Shown piece after piece: positions 36,279 through 45,359 of a DNA stretch of 64,000 nt (position 1 is its first letter; each line of letters begins with the position of its first letter). The stretch covers positions 248,001 through 312,000 of the forward strand of contig NZ_JBHUOP010000001.1 of NCBI RefSeq assembly GCF_042683685.1. Reading direction: 5' to 3'. Origin of the DNA: Timonella corticicola. Lineage in GTDB: Bacteria > Actinomycetota > Actinomycetes > Actinomycetales > Cellulomonadaceae. The notes beneath the pieces are model-generated. The model was not told the DNA's origin. It worked only from the letters and a program-made list of their open reading frames with translations, and ran no database searches. The translations under genes and the position numbers were made by a program.

Positions 36279-37184
36279 TCAGGAATCTGATGAGGCGTGA
36301 GTATGTGGGCGGGGCGCATGACGTCCGATCGGGTCTATGCGCAGTCTGCCAGTGTGTTGGTCGAGCCTCACGTCCACGCGGATCTCGTAAGCGTGAGCGA
36401 TGTTTTCAGCCGTGAGCACGTCAACGGGAGTGCCCTTGGCGACGATCTGGCCGGCTCGCATGAGCAGTAGTTCGTCGGCGACCTGTGCGGCGTGATCAAG
36501 ATCGTGCAGTACGACCCCCACTGCGACCCCATGGTCGTCGGCGAGGTCTCGGATTACATCCAGCGTTTCGATCTGATAGCGCAGATCGAGGTGATTGGTG
36601 GGTTCATCCAACAGCACAACGCCGGTCTGCTGCGCCAAACAGGCAGAAAGCCAGACCCGCTGGAGTTCACCTCCAGAGAGGGTGCCTGCAGCACGGTCTG
36701 CTATGGCATTTAAACCCGTCGCCCTTAATGCGCTCTCAATGGCGGCATGATCTTCGCGAGTGAGTCCCGAGAAACGGCGGCGGTACGGGTATCGGCCAAA
36801 GGCAACAACCTCTTTGACGCTCAAACCCTGTGGTGCGATACGCGATTGGGCGAACAGCGTCACCTCTTGTGCGAACTCTCGTGGGCGCATGGAGTGTATT
36901 GGCCTGGGTTCTGCGTCCATAGCTTGCGTGAGGACAATGGTTCCCGCTGCCGGGTGTAACTTGGCAAGCCCGCGCAGTAGCGTTGATTTCCCTGAGCCGT
37001 TAGGGCCGACGAGTGCTGTGACCTGGCCTGAACGAAGTGCGATATCAACGCCGTTGACGACTGTATGGTCGCCGAAGCCGAGGACAACTCCGGCACCACG
37101 AAGTGAAGCGGTGGAATCGTCGGGATTCGTTGACGTTCCTGAGTTTTGGGCAGGCTCAACCGAGGTGAGTGCGGTATTCGTCAC
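36279..37184 (-). CDS. Iron-siderophore ABC ATPase (FecE/FepC-like)
   Basis: 301 residues from GTG 37184 with GCAGGAG 6 bp upstream; a GTG at 37244 is also open. Walker A GPNGSGKST, signature LSGGELQRVWL, Walker B VVLLDEPTNHLD and the switch VVLHDLDH are all seen. Ser/Thr-rich N-terminal extension of about 35 residues. First gene of the operon, behind an iron-box-like site. Confidence 0.92.
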   Translation of the reverse strand: MTNTALTSVEPAQNSGTSTNPDDSTASLRGAGVVLGFGDHTVVNGVDIALRSGQVTALVGPNGSGKSTLLRGLAKLHPAAGTIVLTQAMDAEPRPIHSMRPREFAQEVTLFAQSRIAPQGLSVKEVVAFGRYPYRRRFSGLTREDHAAIESALRATGLNAIADRAAGTLSGGELQRVWLSACLAQQTGVVLLDEPTNHLDLRYQIETLDVIRDLADDHGVAVGVVLHDLDHAAQVADELLLMRAGQIVAKGTPVDVLTAENIAHAYEIRVDVRLDQHTGRLRIDPIGRHAPRPHTHASSDS

Positions 37185-37265
37185 GATGGCTCCTGCAATG
37201 GAAGAACTAGCATGGGGCAGGGCCTCCGTATCGGCACACGGCACGATGGACGCTTCAGATGAAGG

Positions 37266-37284
37266 TTAGGCTTGCCTTTCCTTA
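37266..37284 (-). promoter_or_regulatory. DtxR/IdeR-type iron box
   Basis: TTAGGCTTGCCTTTCCTTA matches 14 of 19 positions of the DtxR consensus TTAGGTTAGSCTAACCTAA and lies about 80 bp upstream of the ATPase start. Adjacent CCTTATAAGG is a further palindrome. Iron-dependent repression is inferred. Confidence 0.6.
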
Positions 37285-37349
37285 TAAGGCTAACGAGGTA
37301 ATTGGGCGTCCGCAATCAAGGCTTTAAGACATGGAATATAGAGTTTCAG

Positions 37350-38156
37350 TCATTTGGGTGCGTAAGTTCCTGGGGTTGTCCCCATCACTCGTTTGAACGA
37401 TGCGATGAACGTGCTCGCCTGCGAGTATCCAAGCTGTTCGGAAATCTCCTTTACGGGAAGCCCTTCCCCAATGAGTGTGAGTGCGTGATGAACGCGGAGT
37501 GCTTGGCGCCACTGCAGGAAGGACAGCCCGGTATGGGCACGGAACAATCGCGTGACCGTTCGTTCGCTGCTGCCAACCTCAGCGGCCCACACACTCAATG
37601 TGCGATCGTCCGCGGGGTCCGCCACCAGAGCGTCAACAATCGGACCGATGCGCTCGGCGTGCGGCACAGGGAGCGCAAGTTGAAGATCGGATGGCTCAAG
37701 AACGTCAAAGACAACTGCCTCAGCGCGCAAACGTGCCGCCTGAGAAAGATCAGTGTTTTCCAAGTGGGTGAGGAGGGCCGCAATCACGGGTGTCACCTCC
37801 ACAGGGGTTACTTCAGCGAAGGCCACCGGGGAGCGATCAGGATCGAACAGCGCGTTGAAAAGGGAGGACCGAGCTGTCGTGCGTCCAGAATGCACGACAT
37901 TGGCGGGGAGCCATAGCCCGTGACCTTCTGGAACGGTGATCATCTGATTGGCAAGTCGGACTGTCATGGTGCCGCCGCGCATCCACACGAGCTCGTGCAG
38001 TGGGTGTGCGTGTGGCTCGAACTCGAGTGGCACGGAAACAAAGGCACTCTCCACCACAATTGCAAAAGGATCGGACACGCTTGTTGGGGAATCCACGTCA
38101 TCAAGCACGACCGTGTGGGGTTCGCGCGCCCAAGACCCGCGGGACGCGATCACCAT
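37350..38156 (-). CDS. AraC-family regulator with cupin sensor domain
   Basis: 268 residues. The N-terminal half is cupin-like (EFEPHAHPLHELVWMRGG); the C-terminal half has the AraC double HTH (EVGSSERTVTRLFRAHTGLS; EISEQLGYSQASTFIASFKR). Such regulators next to siderophore importers often respond to the ligand. Its start overlaps the serine hydrolase stop by 7 bp. Confidence 0.9.
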   Translation of the reverse strand: MVIASRGSWAREPHTVVLDDVDSPTSVSDPFAIVVESAFVSVPLEFEPHAHPLHELVWMRGGTMTVRLANQMITVPEGHGLWLPANVVHSGRTTARSSLFNALFDPDRSPVAFAEVTPVEVTPVIAALLTHLENTDLSQAARLRAEAVVFDVLEPSDLQLALPVPHAERIGPIVDALVADPADDRTLSVWAAEVGSSERTVTRLFRAHTGLSFLQWRQALRVHHALTLIGEGLPVKEISEQLGYSQASTFIASFKRVMGTTPGTYAPK

Positions 38157-39022
38157 GCCTGTGCTTCCAAAATGTCAACGATGCGTTCTGCCATACGATC
38201 AGCACCAGCATGATCATCCGCGGTGACTGTCACGACGGCATCGCCGAGAAAAATGAGTAGTTGTCCATATGCGCCGTGTAATCTCCACGCTGAACCGGGG
38301 CCACCCCAGCCTGCGATCGCGTAGCGACGGTAGGCGGGAGCGCCTTGCAATTCCGTCCAATCTGAGTGCAACGCCTGTACCCACTGCTGCGAAACAAGAG
38401 GTTGGCCCTGCCATATGCCGCCATCACGGATAAGTTGCCCAAGCAGTGCGAGCTCTCCCAGCCGTAACTGTAGGCCTTCTCCTGCAAGGATCCATCCGTT
38501 AGGGCAGCGTTTCCAGTGCGGTGCCTCGATTCCCAGCGGTTCGAAAAGTCGTGGTGTGAGCCACGTTGGCACATCACCAACGACGGTATCGAGTACTCGC
38601 ATAGCCGTATATGTGCTGGCGTTGGAGTATTGAAAGACCCTTCCGCGCGAGGGGCGACTGAGGAACTCTCTGGCAAGGTCAGGCCAATCCGTCATCAGGG
38701 TTGGTGACCATGGCAGATCGATCCCACTGGTCATCATCAGCAAATGCCTCATGCTAACGGTTGAGACTCCCGTGCCAAGCGTAAAGTCTGGTAGATAGGT
38801 CGCTACAGGAGCGTCGATGTCGAGCAGGCCCTCATCGAAGGCGATCCCGGCAGCAAGCGCGCTAACCCCCTTCGCCACTGAGTGGATATCTCGGCGAATA
38901 TCCTCGCCCCAGTGGTGCTCGGCCACGTCATGTCCGATTCGCACATGGACCCCATGGGCTGCGAATCCATCTGACTCAGCGGCCTCCGTAAGCTTCTCAA
39001 GGATATTCTGCGCGCGATTCAT
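38150..39022 (-). CDS. Serine hydrolase of the beta-lactamase/class C family
   Basis: 290 residues from ATG 39022 behind GGGAG. The SxxK nucleophile is SVAK and the second motif YxN is YSN (FQYSNASTY). No signal peptide, so cytoplasmic. Family members include esterases and peptidases. Cotranscription with the AraC regulator and iron importer makes siderophore-ester processing possible, but that is speculative. Confidence 0.83.
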   Translation of the reverse strand: MNRAQNILEKLTEAAESDGFAAHGVHVRIGHDVAEHHWGEDIRRDIHSVAKGVSALAAGIAFDEGLLDIDAPVATYLPDFTLGTGVSTVSMRHLLMMTSGIDLPWSPTLMTDWPDLAREFLSRPSRGRVFQYSNASTYTAMRVLDTVVGDVPTWLTPRLFEPLGIEAPHWKRCPNGWILAGEGLQLRLGELALLGQLIRDGGIWQGQPLVSQQWVQALHSDWTELQGAPAYRRYAIAGWGGPGSAWRLHGAYGQLLIFLGDAVVTVTADDHAGADRMAERIVDILEAQAW

Positions 39023-39536
39023 GCTCCCATTATGCTGCGTGCAACTGGGGGCTCCCGAACCAGTGAGGCTGTAGATGGGCTGAACGCATTGAAGGTTAAG
39101 TCGCATAGCGATATAGACCGGGTATCAAGAAATAACGATGTCGTGGCGCAAAACCTGCCGTCGCAGATCTGGAACACGGCATTGCTCAACTGGTGCGCCA
39201 AGCAGGACTTGCACTAGGGAACTAGATGAGGGCTGCAGGGGTTGCCGCTTGCTTGCATAAATCATCTTTGAAGTAGTGCTATGCAGTTCTCGATGGCACC
39301 CCAGCATGTGTCATTCTGTGCGATGAAGCGCGTGCCAACGCCTACTCATATCACCTACCGAATATGTGCGGACAGAACACTCGCACGAGGGGCACAGGCA
39401 ATCAACTCCGGCAGAACTCGGAGTGTCTGCCAAACTTGTCAGGCACTGGCCTGACTCGGCGGAAACGCGTGCGATAGCCTAAAGAAACCACAGATCAAAG
39501 ACGATCTACAGGGAAACTGTCTACTCAAGGAAAACA
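39023..39536. other. Gene-free region
   Basis: About 510 bp between divergent genes. No supportable ORF, repeat or RNA seen. Confidence 0.5.
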
Positions 39537-40394
39537 ATGGCACCAAAGAAAACCCTGCCCCTAGCCGCAGCAATGAGCGTTTTGCTCACGCTGACAGGAT
39601 GCGCAGGACTGATACAGCCCACGCCGACTGCCACAGTCACCGAAACCGCTCAGCCTGAGCCTGCCAAGACCGTTGAAACAGAGCCCGAAGAAGCAGCCCT
39701 GAAACAAGCAGTCACCGACTATACAGCAGCGTTCTTCACCGACGCTGAAGCCGCATGGAATCTACTATCTGAAGAGTGCAAGGCGAAACTGCCTCTCCCC
39801 GGTTTCCAGTCGATGATTGACCAGGCAAAAGTTCAGTACCCAAGCGGCGCAGAAATCGAGGCCATGACAGTCGCCATCGATGGCGACAAAGCCTCGGCAA
39901 CCTACTCACTGAACGTGAGCGCGTTGAGTCAGGAGAATCAGTCTTGGGTCAAGGAAGGCGGGGAGTGGAAGTACAACGGTTGCGTGGAGTCCGGGTCATC
40001 AGAGCCGCAAGAGAAAACGCGTCCGGCTTTCGGTGACACCTACACTTACCCGTCCGGCATATCTGTCAAAGTGGGAGAGCCGGAAGAAATCACGCCGTCG
40101 GAGTACGCGATCACAGGCGAGGGAATACACCTCAAATTCGATATCACGTTAACGAACGATACTGGCGAGGACTTCGACCCGATACTCTTCACAGCGTCTG
40201 CGGCGAGCGGCGGCGAAGAAGCTGAGCGAATCTTCGACGGAGAGAAAGTCGGAGGCGCACCGTCCACCACGATTCTGGACGGGAAGAAGGTTACGTTCTC
40301 AATCGGGTTCTCAGTACTAGACCCGGAAGACATCACTATGGACGTGTCACCTTCATTCTCGTTTGACGAGAGAAGCGTTGTTTTCACTAACTAG
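39537..40394 (+). CDS. Lipoprotein of unknown function, two-domain
   Basis: 285 residues. Signal peptide with lipobox LTLTGCAG, then a Thr/Glu/Pro-rich linker. Residues ~55-150 look like an NTF2-like extracytoplasmic domain (YTAAFFTDAEAAWNLLSEEC). Residues ~165-285 resemble a DUF4352-type Ig-like domain (GISVKVGEPEEITP; LTNDTGEDFDPILF). Likely surface anchored. Role unknown; stands alone before a strong terminator. Confidence 0.83.
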   Translation: MAPKKTLPLAAAMSVLLTLTGCAGLIQPTPTATVTETAQPEPAKTVETEPEEAALKQAVTDYTAAFFTDAEAAWNLLSEECKAKLPLPGFQSMIDQAKVQYPSGAEIEAMTVAIDGDKASATYSLNVSALSQENQSWVKEGGEWKYNGCVESGSSEPQEKTRPAFGDTYTYPSGISVKVGEPEEITPSEYAITGEGIHLKFDITLTNDTGEDFDPILFTASAASGGEEAERIFDGEKVGGAPSTTILDGKKVTFSIGFSVLDPEDITMDVSPSFSFDERSVVFTN

Positions 40395-40404
40395 CCCTGA
40401 ACGC

Positions 40405-40446
40405 AAACAAGTCCGGCCCACCCGAAAGGGTGGGCCGGACTTGTTT
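40405..40446 (+). terminator. Terminator of the lipoprotein gene
   Basis: A 19-bp perfect stem (40405-40423 with 40428-40446, AAACAAGTCCGGCCCACCC arm) closed by a GAAA tetraloop; ends in TTGTTT. Confidence 0.9.
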
Positions 40447-40497
40447 GGTCTGGCTAGAGTGCCAATCTCGGTTTTCGGCAAGATCGGCTTGTTTACT

Positions 40498-40507
40498 GGT
40501 GCCCCAA
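40498..40507. repeat. Candidate left attachment repeat of the island
   Basis: GGTGCCCCAA, identical and in the same orientation to 49087-49096, where it is the 3' end of the tRNA gene. The bases just before are also alike (TTACTG here, TTATTG there). Marks the probable left end of the inserted DNA. Confidence 0.5.
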
Positions 40508-40627
40508 CGTGGAGAAAACTGTAACAGCGTTCAAGGCGCTGAAATCGTTGATTTATCGCGGATCTAGCGAAGGGTGCGATATTGAAGATTCTAGTCTATC
40601 TACGCAGCGGACCGATGCCGGGGTCGC

Positions 40628-40969
40628 GTGGTGACGCCGACTGGGACAGCTGTAACCCCTGTCACACCGGAGATGATCGAAGGAATGGTTTCGGCATACG
40701 AATCGGGGGCCCCGTTGATATCAATTGCTCGCGAGCACCGGCTAGGCAAGGAGAAGGTGAGGGATCTTTTGAAGGATGCTGGTGTTCGAATCCGTCGACA
40801 GGGTCTAGACGATGAGCAGGTGGCTCATGCTGTTCGAAGGTATAGGGAGGGCCTCACCATTCGTGAGATTGCCATCGAGGTGGGTGTAGGGCACTCAATA
40901 GTGTGGAGAGACCTCAAGAAGGCTGGAGTAAAACTGCGTTCTCAATCTCAACGACCGAGATCGAAGTGA
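40628..40969 (+). CDS. Small protein with two tandem helix-turn-helix units
   Basis: 113 residues. Two similar HTH repeats: EGMVSAYESGAPLISIAREH with KVRDLLKDAGVRIR, and HAVRRYREGLTIREIAIEVG with WRDLKKAGVKLRSQ. This resembles the DNA-binding tails of resolvases and transposases, so it may be a remnant of a recombinase or a free regulator. Start (GTG) is weakly supported. First gene inside the island. Confidence 0.6.
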   Translation: MVTPTGTAVTPVTPEMIEGMVSAYESGAPLISIAREHRLGKEKVRDLLKDAGVRIRRQGLDDEQVAHAVRRYREGLTIREIAIEVGVGHSIVWRDLKKAGVKLRSQSQRPRSK

Positions 40970-41210
40970 CGTAAAGCGAGAGCGAAATCTGAAGCCTCCG
41001 GTGTGGCGTATTGCCAAGAAACGCCACACCTCGCTGTTCTATTGACTAATCACATCCAGTCGCTACAGTTTTTCATTCCCAGGCGGCAGTGTAAGTGGGG
41101 TAAACATCCCGTCAGAACTGGAGTTCTTATTGCATTTGCGCGCTCCGTGCGTCACTGGTTTACACGACTTGGAGACAGTTATTCAACTAATTCCCGTGCC
41201 CGACCCTGAT

Positions 41211-42725
41211 CTAAGCCTTGGTTCGCGTTTGAGCTCTCATCGACTCAACGGCAGCGACAAGATCCGAGTCCTCGACGCTCGTCTCATTCCACTCCGTCCA
41301 GAAGTTACGAGTTGCACTCGCAGGCTTCACTTTGGGTGCGTCAAGGCGGATTCTGGTCGGGAGAATGATCGCGTCTCCAAGAAGCAGGGCTTCGCCTACA
41401 TCAAGAAGTGGCAAGGCAGCAGCGATTCCCTCCATACTGTCGGGCATTAAACGCTTAACAACAGCTTGGTCTTGATCGTTAGTAAGACGTAATACAACGA
41501 AGTTGTTGCACTGCGAGAGAACTGTCCGACTGACATCAGACGGGCGCTGGCTTACTACGAGAAGTGAGATTCCGTACTTGCGCCCCTCTTTGGCGATTCG
41601 TTCAAAAGATTCGAGTGCTCTCTGTTCAGCGGGGTCGGGGGCCGATGCGGGGAGGTAGAGATGTGCCTCATCGCATACGAAGGTCACAGGAGTTCTTACG
41701 TCCTCGTCAGTCCAGAAGTGGATTTCATAGAGCACCCTCGCGAGTACGCCAACGACAACAGGCAGTACGTCGCTCGGTACTTCGCTGAAGTCTATGACTT
41801 TGATACCAGGCTTGGTGCCGAGGAGCTTTTTTGCCAGCTCGTGAAGCCACTCGTATCCAACGTCTGATTGCGGCGGCGCGAACATGAACCCGTAGCGACG
41901 GTCCTCGACTCGGGAGCGAAGTCTCGCAATGAATCGAGTTAGTTTGCCTTTGAACGGTCCAGCAGCACCCCTCGAAGTTGACCCTGGCACCATCTCGATG
42001 TCATCAGCTTCCAGTCGCGCGAGGAGTTCATCGAGGCTGAAAGGTACCGGACTATCGACTGTGAATCGCTGAGCAAGATCGGTTCTACCGTCTGCAACCA
42101 GCTGTTCGTGCTTTAGTGCACGGACGTGATGTAGTAGTCTTGCGGCCTGATTGGGAGCATTTGCTTCAGATCGGTCAAGGAGGAGAGCTTGCATTTCTTC
42201 CTGGTTCAAAAGCCACCACGGCAGGAACAATGTGCCGTCCTCGCCTATGCTCTCAGCAGGTCCGGCAATTCGGAAGCCCTTGGCAACCGCATCTTCTCCG
42301 GCCGTGAGGGGAGTATACTCCCCATGCATGTCGAAGACGATCAAGTTGGGGTGGGCTAGTGCGCGAGCGCGTTCCAAGATGAGAGCCACCGACCAGCTCT
42401 TGCCTGATCCTGTGCTGCCCAATAATGCTGCATGGCGCTGAAAGAGACGATCACCGTCGGCAACCGCTTTTGCGGTCGGATCAGCCACGAATGTTCCCAG
42501 TTGCAGCCGTTTCTCTGGTTCGAGCTGCTGGGACAGCAAGCCCATGAGCTTCTGCAGGTTGGGTCCTTCCAGAACCCAGCAAAGCGAATCTACAAGGGGA
42601 TAACTGTCCGCACCTCTTTTGAATGTGTTGGTCCGTGTTCCGTCAACTGTTCGGTATGTACCGAGCAGGACTACCCGCAGGAGGTCTCGCTGCCGGGTCT
42701 CGACCGGCACGCTTTCATCGGCCAA
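41211..42725 (-). CDS. HerA-type (DUF87) ATPase, 5'-truncated
   Basis: Up to 504 residues. Walker A GSTGSGKS (103-110), Walker B VTFVCDEAHLYLP near 346, then LLVVSQRPSDVSRTVLSQCN and the C-terminal arginine-rich HerA region. HerA ATPases translocate DNA as hexamers and partner nucleases or effectors in repair and phage defence. The N-terminal HAS-barrel is incomplete, and the ORF starts (TTG) in DNA that on the other strand codes for a coupling protein, so the gene was cut there. Any upstream partner gene is lost. The gene is more AT-rich than the adjacent ICE genes. Confidence 0.82.
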   Translation of the reverse strand: MADESVPVETRQRDLLRVVLLGTYRTVDGTRTNTFKRGADSYPLVDSLCWVLEGPNLQKLMGLLSQQLEPEKRLQLGTFVADPTAKAVADGDRLFQRHAALLGSTGSGKSWSVALILERARALAHPNLIVFDMHGEYTPLTAGEDAVAKGFRIAGPAESIGEDGTLFLPWWLLNQEEMQALLLDRSEANAPNQAARLLHHVRALKHEQLVADGRTDLAQRFTVDSPVPFSLDELLARLEADDIEMVPGSTSRGAAGPFKGKLTRFIARLRSRVEDRRYGFMFAPPQSDVGYEWLHELAKKLLGTKPGIKVIDFSEVPSDVLPVVVGVLARVLYEIHFWTDEDVRTPVTFVCDEAHLYLPASAPDPAEQRALESFERIAKEGRKYGISLLVVSQRPSDVSRTVLSQCNNFVVLRLTNDQDQAVVKRLMPDSMEGIAAALPLLDVGEALLLGDAIILPTRIRLDAPKVKPASATRNFWTEWNETSVEDSDLVAAVESMRAQTRTKA

Positions 42726-43426
42726 AGGGTCGTCCTCGACGACGTCAGTCCTGCACCGGGTGAAGAGTTCGACCCTGAGACGTTCCTCCTCGGGGACGGG
42801 ACGCTCTACCTTCTTGCTACCGGTGCCGGGGCGGGCGCGTCATCTGCGCTGGTGGCGGCGTTCATCGAAGATCTCGTCGAGACCGCGAGGCAGATCGCTG
42901 CCCGTTCACCGGGCGCACGGATGGACCCTCCTTTGCTGCTGGCTTTGGATGAGATGGGAACCTTGCCCCGCTCCTATCGCTGCCAACGTTGATGGCAGAA
43001 GGCGGCGGCACCGGCATCACACCCCTCCCGGTACTGCAGTCACTCGCACAGGCGCGCGAGAAGTGGGGTGAGAACCAAGCGAACGCGATCTGGGGTGCCT
43101 CGATCGTGAAGATCGTCCTCGGCGGCGCATCCAACAGTCGCGACCTCCAAGACCTCGCCACCCTCATCGGCGACCGCGACGAAACCACTGACTCCGTCAC
43201 CACCGACGCGTACGGTGCGCACTCCAGCCAACGCTCGATCCGCCGCGTCCCGACCCTCCCACCCGACGTACTGCGGACCCTGCCGTTCGGGACTGGGGTG
43301 GTGATGCTCCGCACCGCACGCCCCATCATCACCACACTCCGGCCCTGGCCAGCACGCCCAGACGCGACACAGCTCCGTGAGGATCGGGGCGTTGTCGAGC
43401 AGGCGCTCAGCGGCACCTCAACCTGA
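42700..43426 (+). pseudogene. TraG/VirD4-type coupling protein fragment, frameshifted
   Basis: Only the C-terminal part is left. One frame gives VLDDVSPAPGEEFDPETFLL and DPPLLLALDEMG; another continues NLAPLLSLPTLMAEGGGTGI, IVKIVLGGASNSRDLQDLAT, and ends at 43426. Adding one G to the run at 42956-42958 joins them. This is the ATPase and TraM-recognition end of an actinobacterial T4SS coupling protein. Both the missing 5' part and the frameshift show a dead conjugation module. Confidence 0.8.
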
Positions 43427-43438
43427 GGTGCTCGCGCC

Positions 43439-44059
43439 TCACTGCGGGATGGTGCCTAGTTCGATGAGGCTGCGGTTGTGGAAGTAGTCGTCTTCTCTCA
43501 GCACCGTGATGGTTCCCGGCCGCGCCCGAAGCCGCATGTGTCCGAGCGCGTCGATAGGCAGGCGCAGGAAGGCTGCGGCAGCGAAGGTGAGTACCCCGCC
43601 GTGGGTGGAGATGATCTGGTGCGAGCATTGCCGTTCGAGGATCTCCTCCATGCTCTCGTAGATGCGAGTTGCGAAGACGTGCATCGTCTCCGCCCCGTCA
43701 ATGCCCTCGTCGTGGCGAAGGCGCTTACCCACCGGGGGTGGGGTGCGGAAGCGTTCATCGAGCCAGGCTTGGGGTTTCCCTTCGGCAACGCCGTAGGACT
43801 TCTCTCGAAGGCGCGGATCGAACACGGGCTCGATACCCAGGTGTGTACTGATCGCTGCCGCCGTTTGCGTGGTGCGCCGAAGGTCCGACGAGAACAGTTC
43901 GATACTTTCTGAGCGGGGGATTCTCGCTGCCAAGGCAGCACCGACCTGATCCGCGGCCTTCAGGCCCTTAGGAGTGAGTTCGGAGCCGTACCAGCCCCCG
44001 ACGCGCCCCTCTACGTGATGGGTTGCTTCGGGGTGCGTCACGACGTAGAGCGTCCTCAT
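43439..44059 (-). CDS. Histidine phosphatase-family protein with altered RHG motif
   Basis: 206 residues. The fold is that of the phosphoglycerate mutase-like superfamily: LFSSDLRRTTQTAAAISTHL, the acid-region Glu and the second histidine in STHGGVLTF. The usual N-terminal RHGE reads VVTHPEATHH, so the phosphate-binding Arg is replaced by Thr while the catalytic His (H9) remains. Either a subfamily with another substrate or a weak enzyme. Last gene of the four-gene cargo operon; its ATG overlaps the GNAT stop by 4 bp. Confidence 0.83.
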   Translation of the reverse strand: MRTLYVVTHPEATHHVEGRVGGWYGSELTPKGLKAADQVGAALAARIPRSESIELFSSDLRRTTQTAAAISTHLGIEPVFDPRLREKSYGVAEGKPQAWLDERFRTPPPVGKRLRHDEGIDGAETMHVFATRIYESMEEILERQCSHQIISTHGGVLTFAAAAFLRLPIDALGHMRLRARPGTITVLREDDYFHNRSLIELGTIPQ

Positions 44060-45039
44060 GCGATCCCTTCACCCTCCTGCTCGCTGACTTGCCTAGACGG
44101 CAGCGAGCTCAGGTGTTCGTGGGTGAGCCGCCAGCCGTGTGGGCTGCGCGTGAAGACGTTGGTGGCGCGCCCAGCACCGGAGCGTTCCTGCCCATCGATG
44201 GTGCCGCTCCAGTGGTAGGTGTAGGTCGCCACTGCGGCGTCCTCGGAGAGGGCGACCCATTCGATATCTTCCGCCCAGTAGGTCTCGTCGGGGATCATCG
44301 CCCAGGTCCGCTCGAAATACCCTCGAACCTCACTGACGCCGATGCAGGTCGCGTCACCGAAGAAGTAGACCGCATCGGGTGCGAGCACGCGTTCGACGTG
44401 GTCGAAGTTGTGTGTGTTCGTCGCAGCCAAGTACGCCTCCAGCGCTGCAGCAGCACTCTGCGCCGCAGCCACTTCACCGTGTTGAATCTCAAGGGATGCG
44501 AACATCTTCCACACCGGTGGGCCATCACCGGAGTCAGTGTGGGCGGTGACACCAAAGCCGTGACGCTCGTACAGGCGCACGTTGCGCGGGTCCGAGGTAT
44601 CGAGCGCGACAGCACGACCCCCACGGGCTCTGACCTCCGAGAGTGCAAAGTGAATGAGCGCGGAGGCGATCCCGCACCCTTGGTGCTCGGGGCGCACGCC
44701 GAGGGTCTCCAGTCGCCACGCTCCCTCCGGTGGCGGGGCCTGATCGAGGCGGTCGATGCGGTCGCCGTGCAACGCGACCACCTCTTCCACCATGGCCGGT
44801 GCTGGGTCTGGCGCATGCGGCGGCAGGAGCGCGATCACCCCATCGCTGTCCCCGGTAACGGCCACGATCCCGTGCTCGCGCGCATACCCCAGGTAGAGGT
44901 GTTGTAGCGCGCGCAAGCGGGCCAGGTAGTCGCGCTCCGGGAGCACGTGCCGTGTCCACGGGTAGTGCTTGAACGCTGCCGTGAGGGTGTCTGCTGCAGC
45001 CGCCAGATCAGCAGGTCGCGCGTGCCGCACGAGGGTCAT
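44056..45039 (-). CDS. GNAT acetyltransferase fused to SnoaL/NTF2-like domain
   Basis: 327 residues from ATG 45039 behind CAGGAG. Residues 1-~195 are GNAT; the acetyl-CoA motif is VRPEHQGCGIASALIHFAL and LYERHGFGV closes the fold. Residues ~205-320 are a SnoaL-like domain (YLAATNTHNFDHVERVLAPD; THEHLSSLP). The combination suggests small-molecule modification, perhaps resistance or detoxification. Start overlaps the regulator stop by 4 bp (ATGA). Confidence 0.87.
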   Translation of the reverse strand: MTLVRHARPADLAAAADTLTAAFKHYPWTRHVLPERDYLARLRALQHLYLGYAREHGIVAVTGDSDGVIALLPPHAPDPAPAMVEEVVALHGDRIDRLDQAPPPEGAWRLETLGVRPEHQGCGIASALIHFALSEVRARGGRAVALDTSDPRNVRLYERHGFGVTAHTDSGDGPPVWKMFASLEIQHGEVAAAQSAAAALEAYLAATNTHNFDHVERVLAPDAVYFFGDATCIGVSEVRGYFERTWAMIPDETYWAEDIEWVALSEDAAVATYTYHWSGTIDGQERSGAGRATNVFTRSPHGWRLTHEHLSSLPSRQVSEQEGEGIA

Positions 45040-45359
45040 GTCGTCTCCTGAATATCGTTGGGTGTACCTGATTCGACGATGGCCTGCAGGGTCGCAAGGT
45101 GCTGCTCGAATGCGTCGCGGCCGGTCTTCGTGATCCCGACCCACGTGCGCGTACGCCTACCGACCGGCTCCTTCCGCACGGCCACGAGCTTCGCTTCTTC
45201 CAGCACGGTGAGCGTCTGCGAGAGCGTGGAATCGCTCACCTCGAGCAGGTCTGCGAGGAACCGGAAGTCCACATCCTCCAAGTTCCGCAGCGCCGCCAGG
45301 AGTGAGAACCGCACCGGCGAGTGGATGAGACTGTCGATGCTCTTGCGCGGATGACTCAT
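45036..45359 (-). CDS. Winged-helix transcriptional regulator (HTH_34 type)
   Basis: 107 residues from ATG 45359. Compact MarR/ArsR-like winged helix (IHSPVRFSLLAALRNLEDVD; DSTLSQTLTVLEEAKLVAVR; TWVGITKTGRDAFEQH), matching the small regulators often paired with a membrane protein. Overlaps membrane gene and GNAT gene by 4 bp each. Probably autoregulates the operon. Confidence 0.87.
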   Translation of the reverse strand: MSHPRKSIDSLIHSPVRFSLLAALRNLEDVDFRFLADLLEVSDSTLSQTLTVLEEAKLVAVRKEPVGRRTRTWVGITKTGRDAFEQHLATLQAIVESGTPNDIQETT

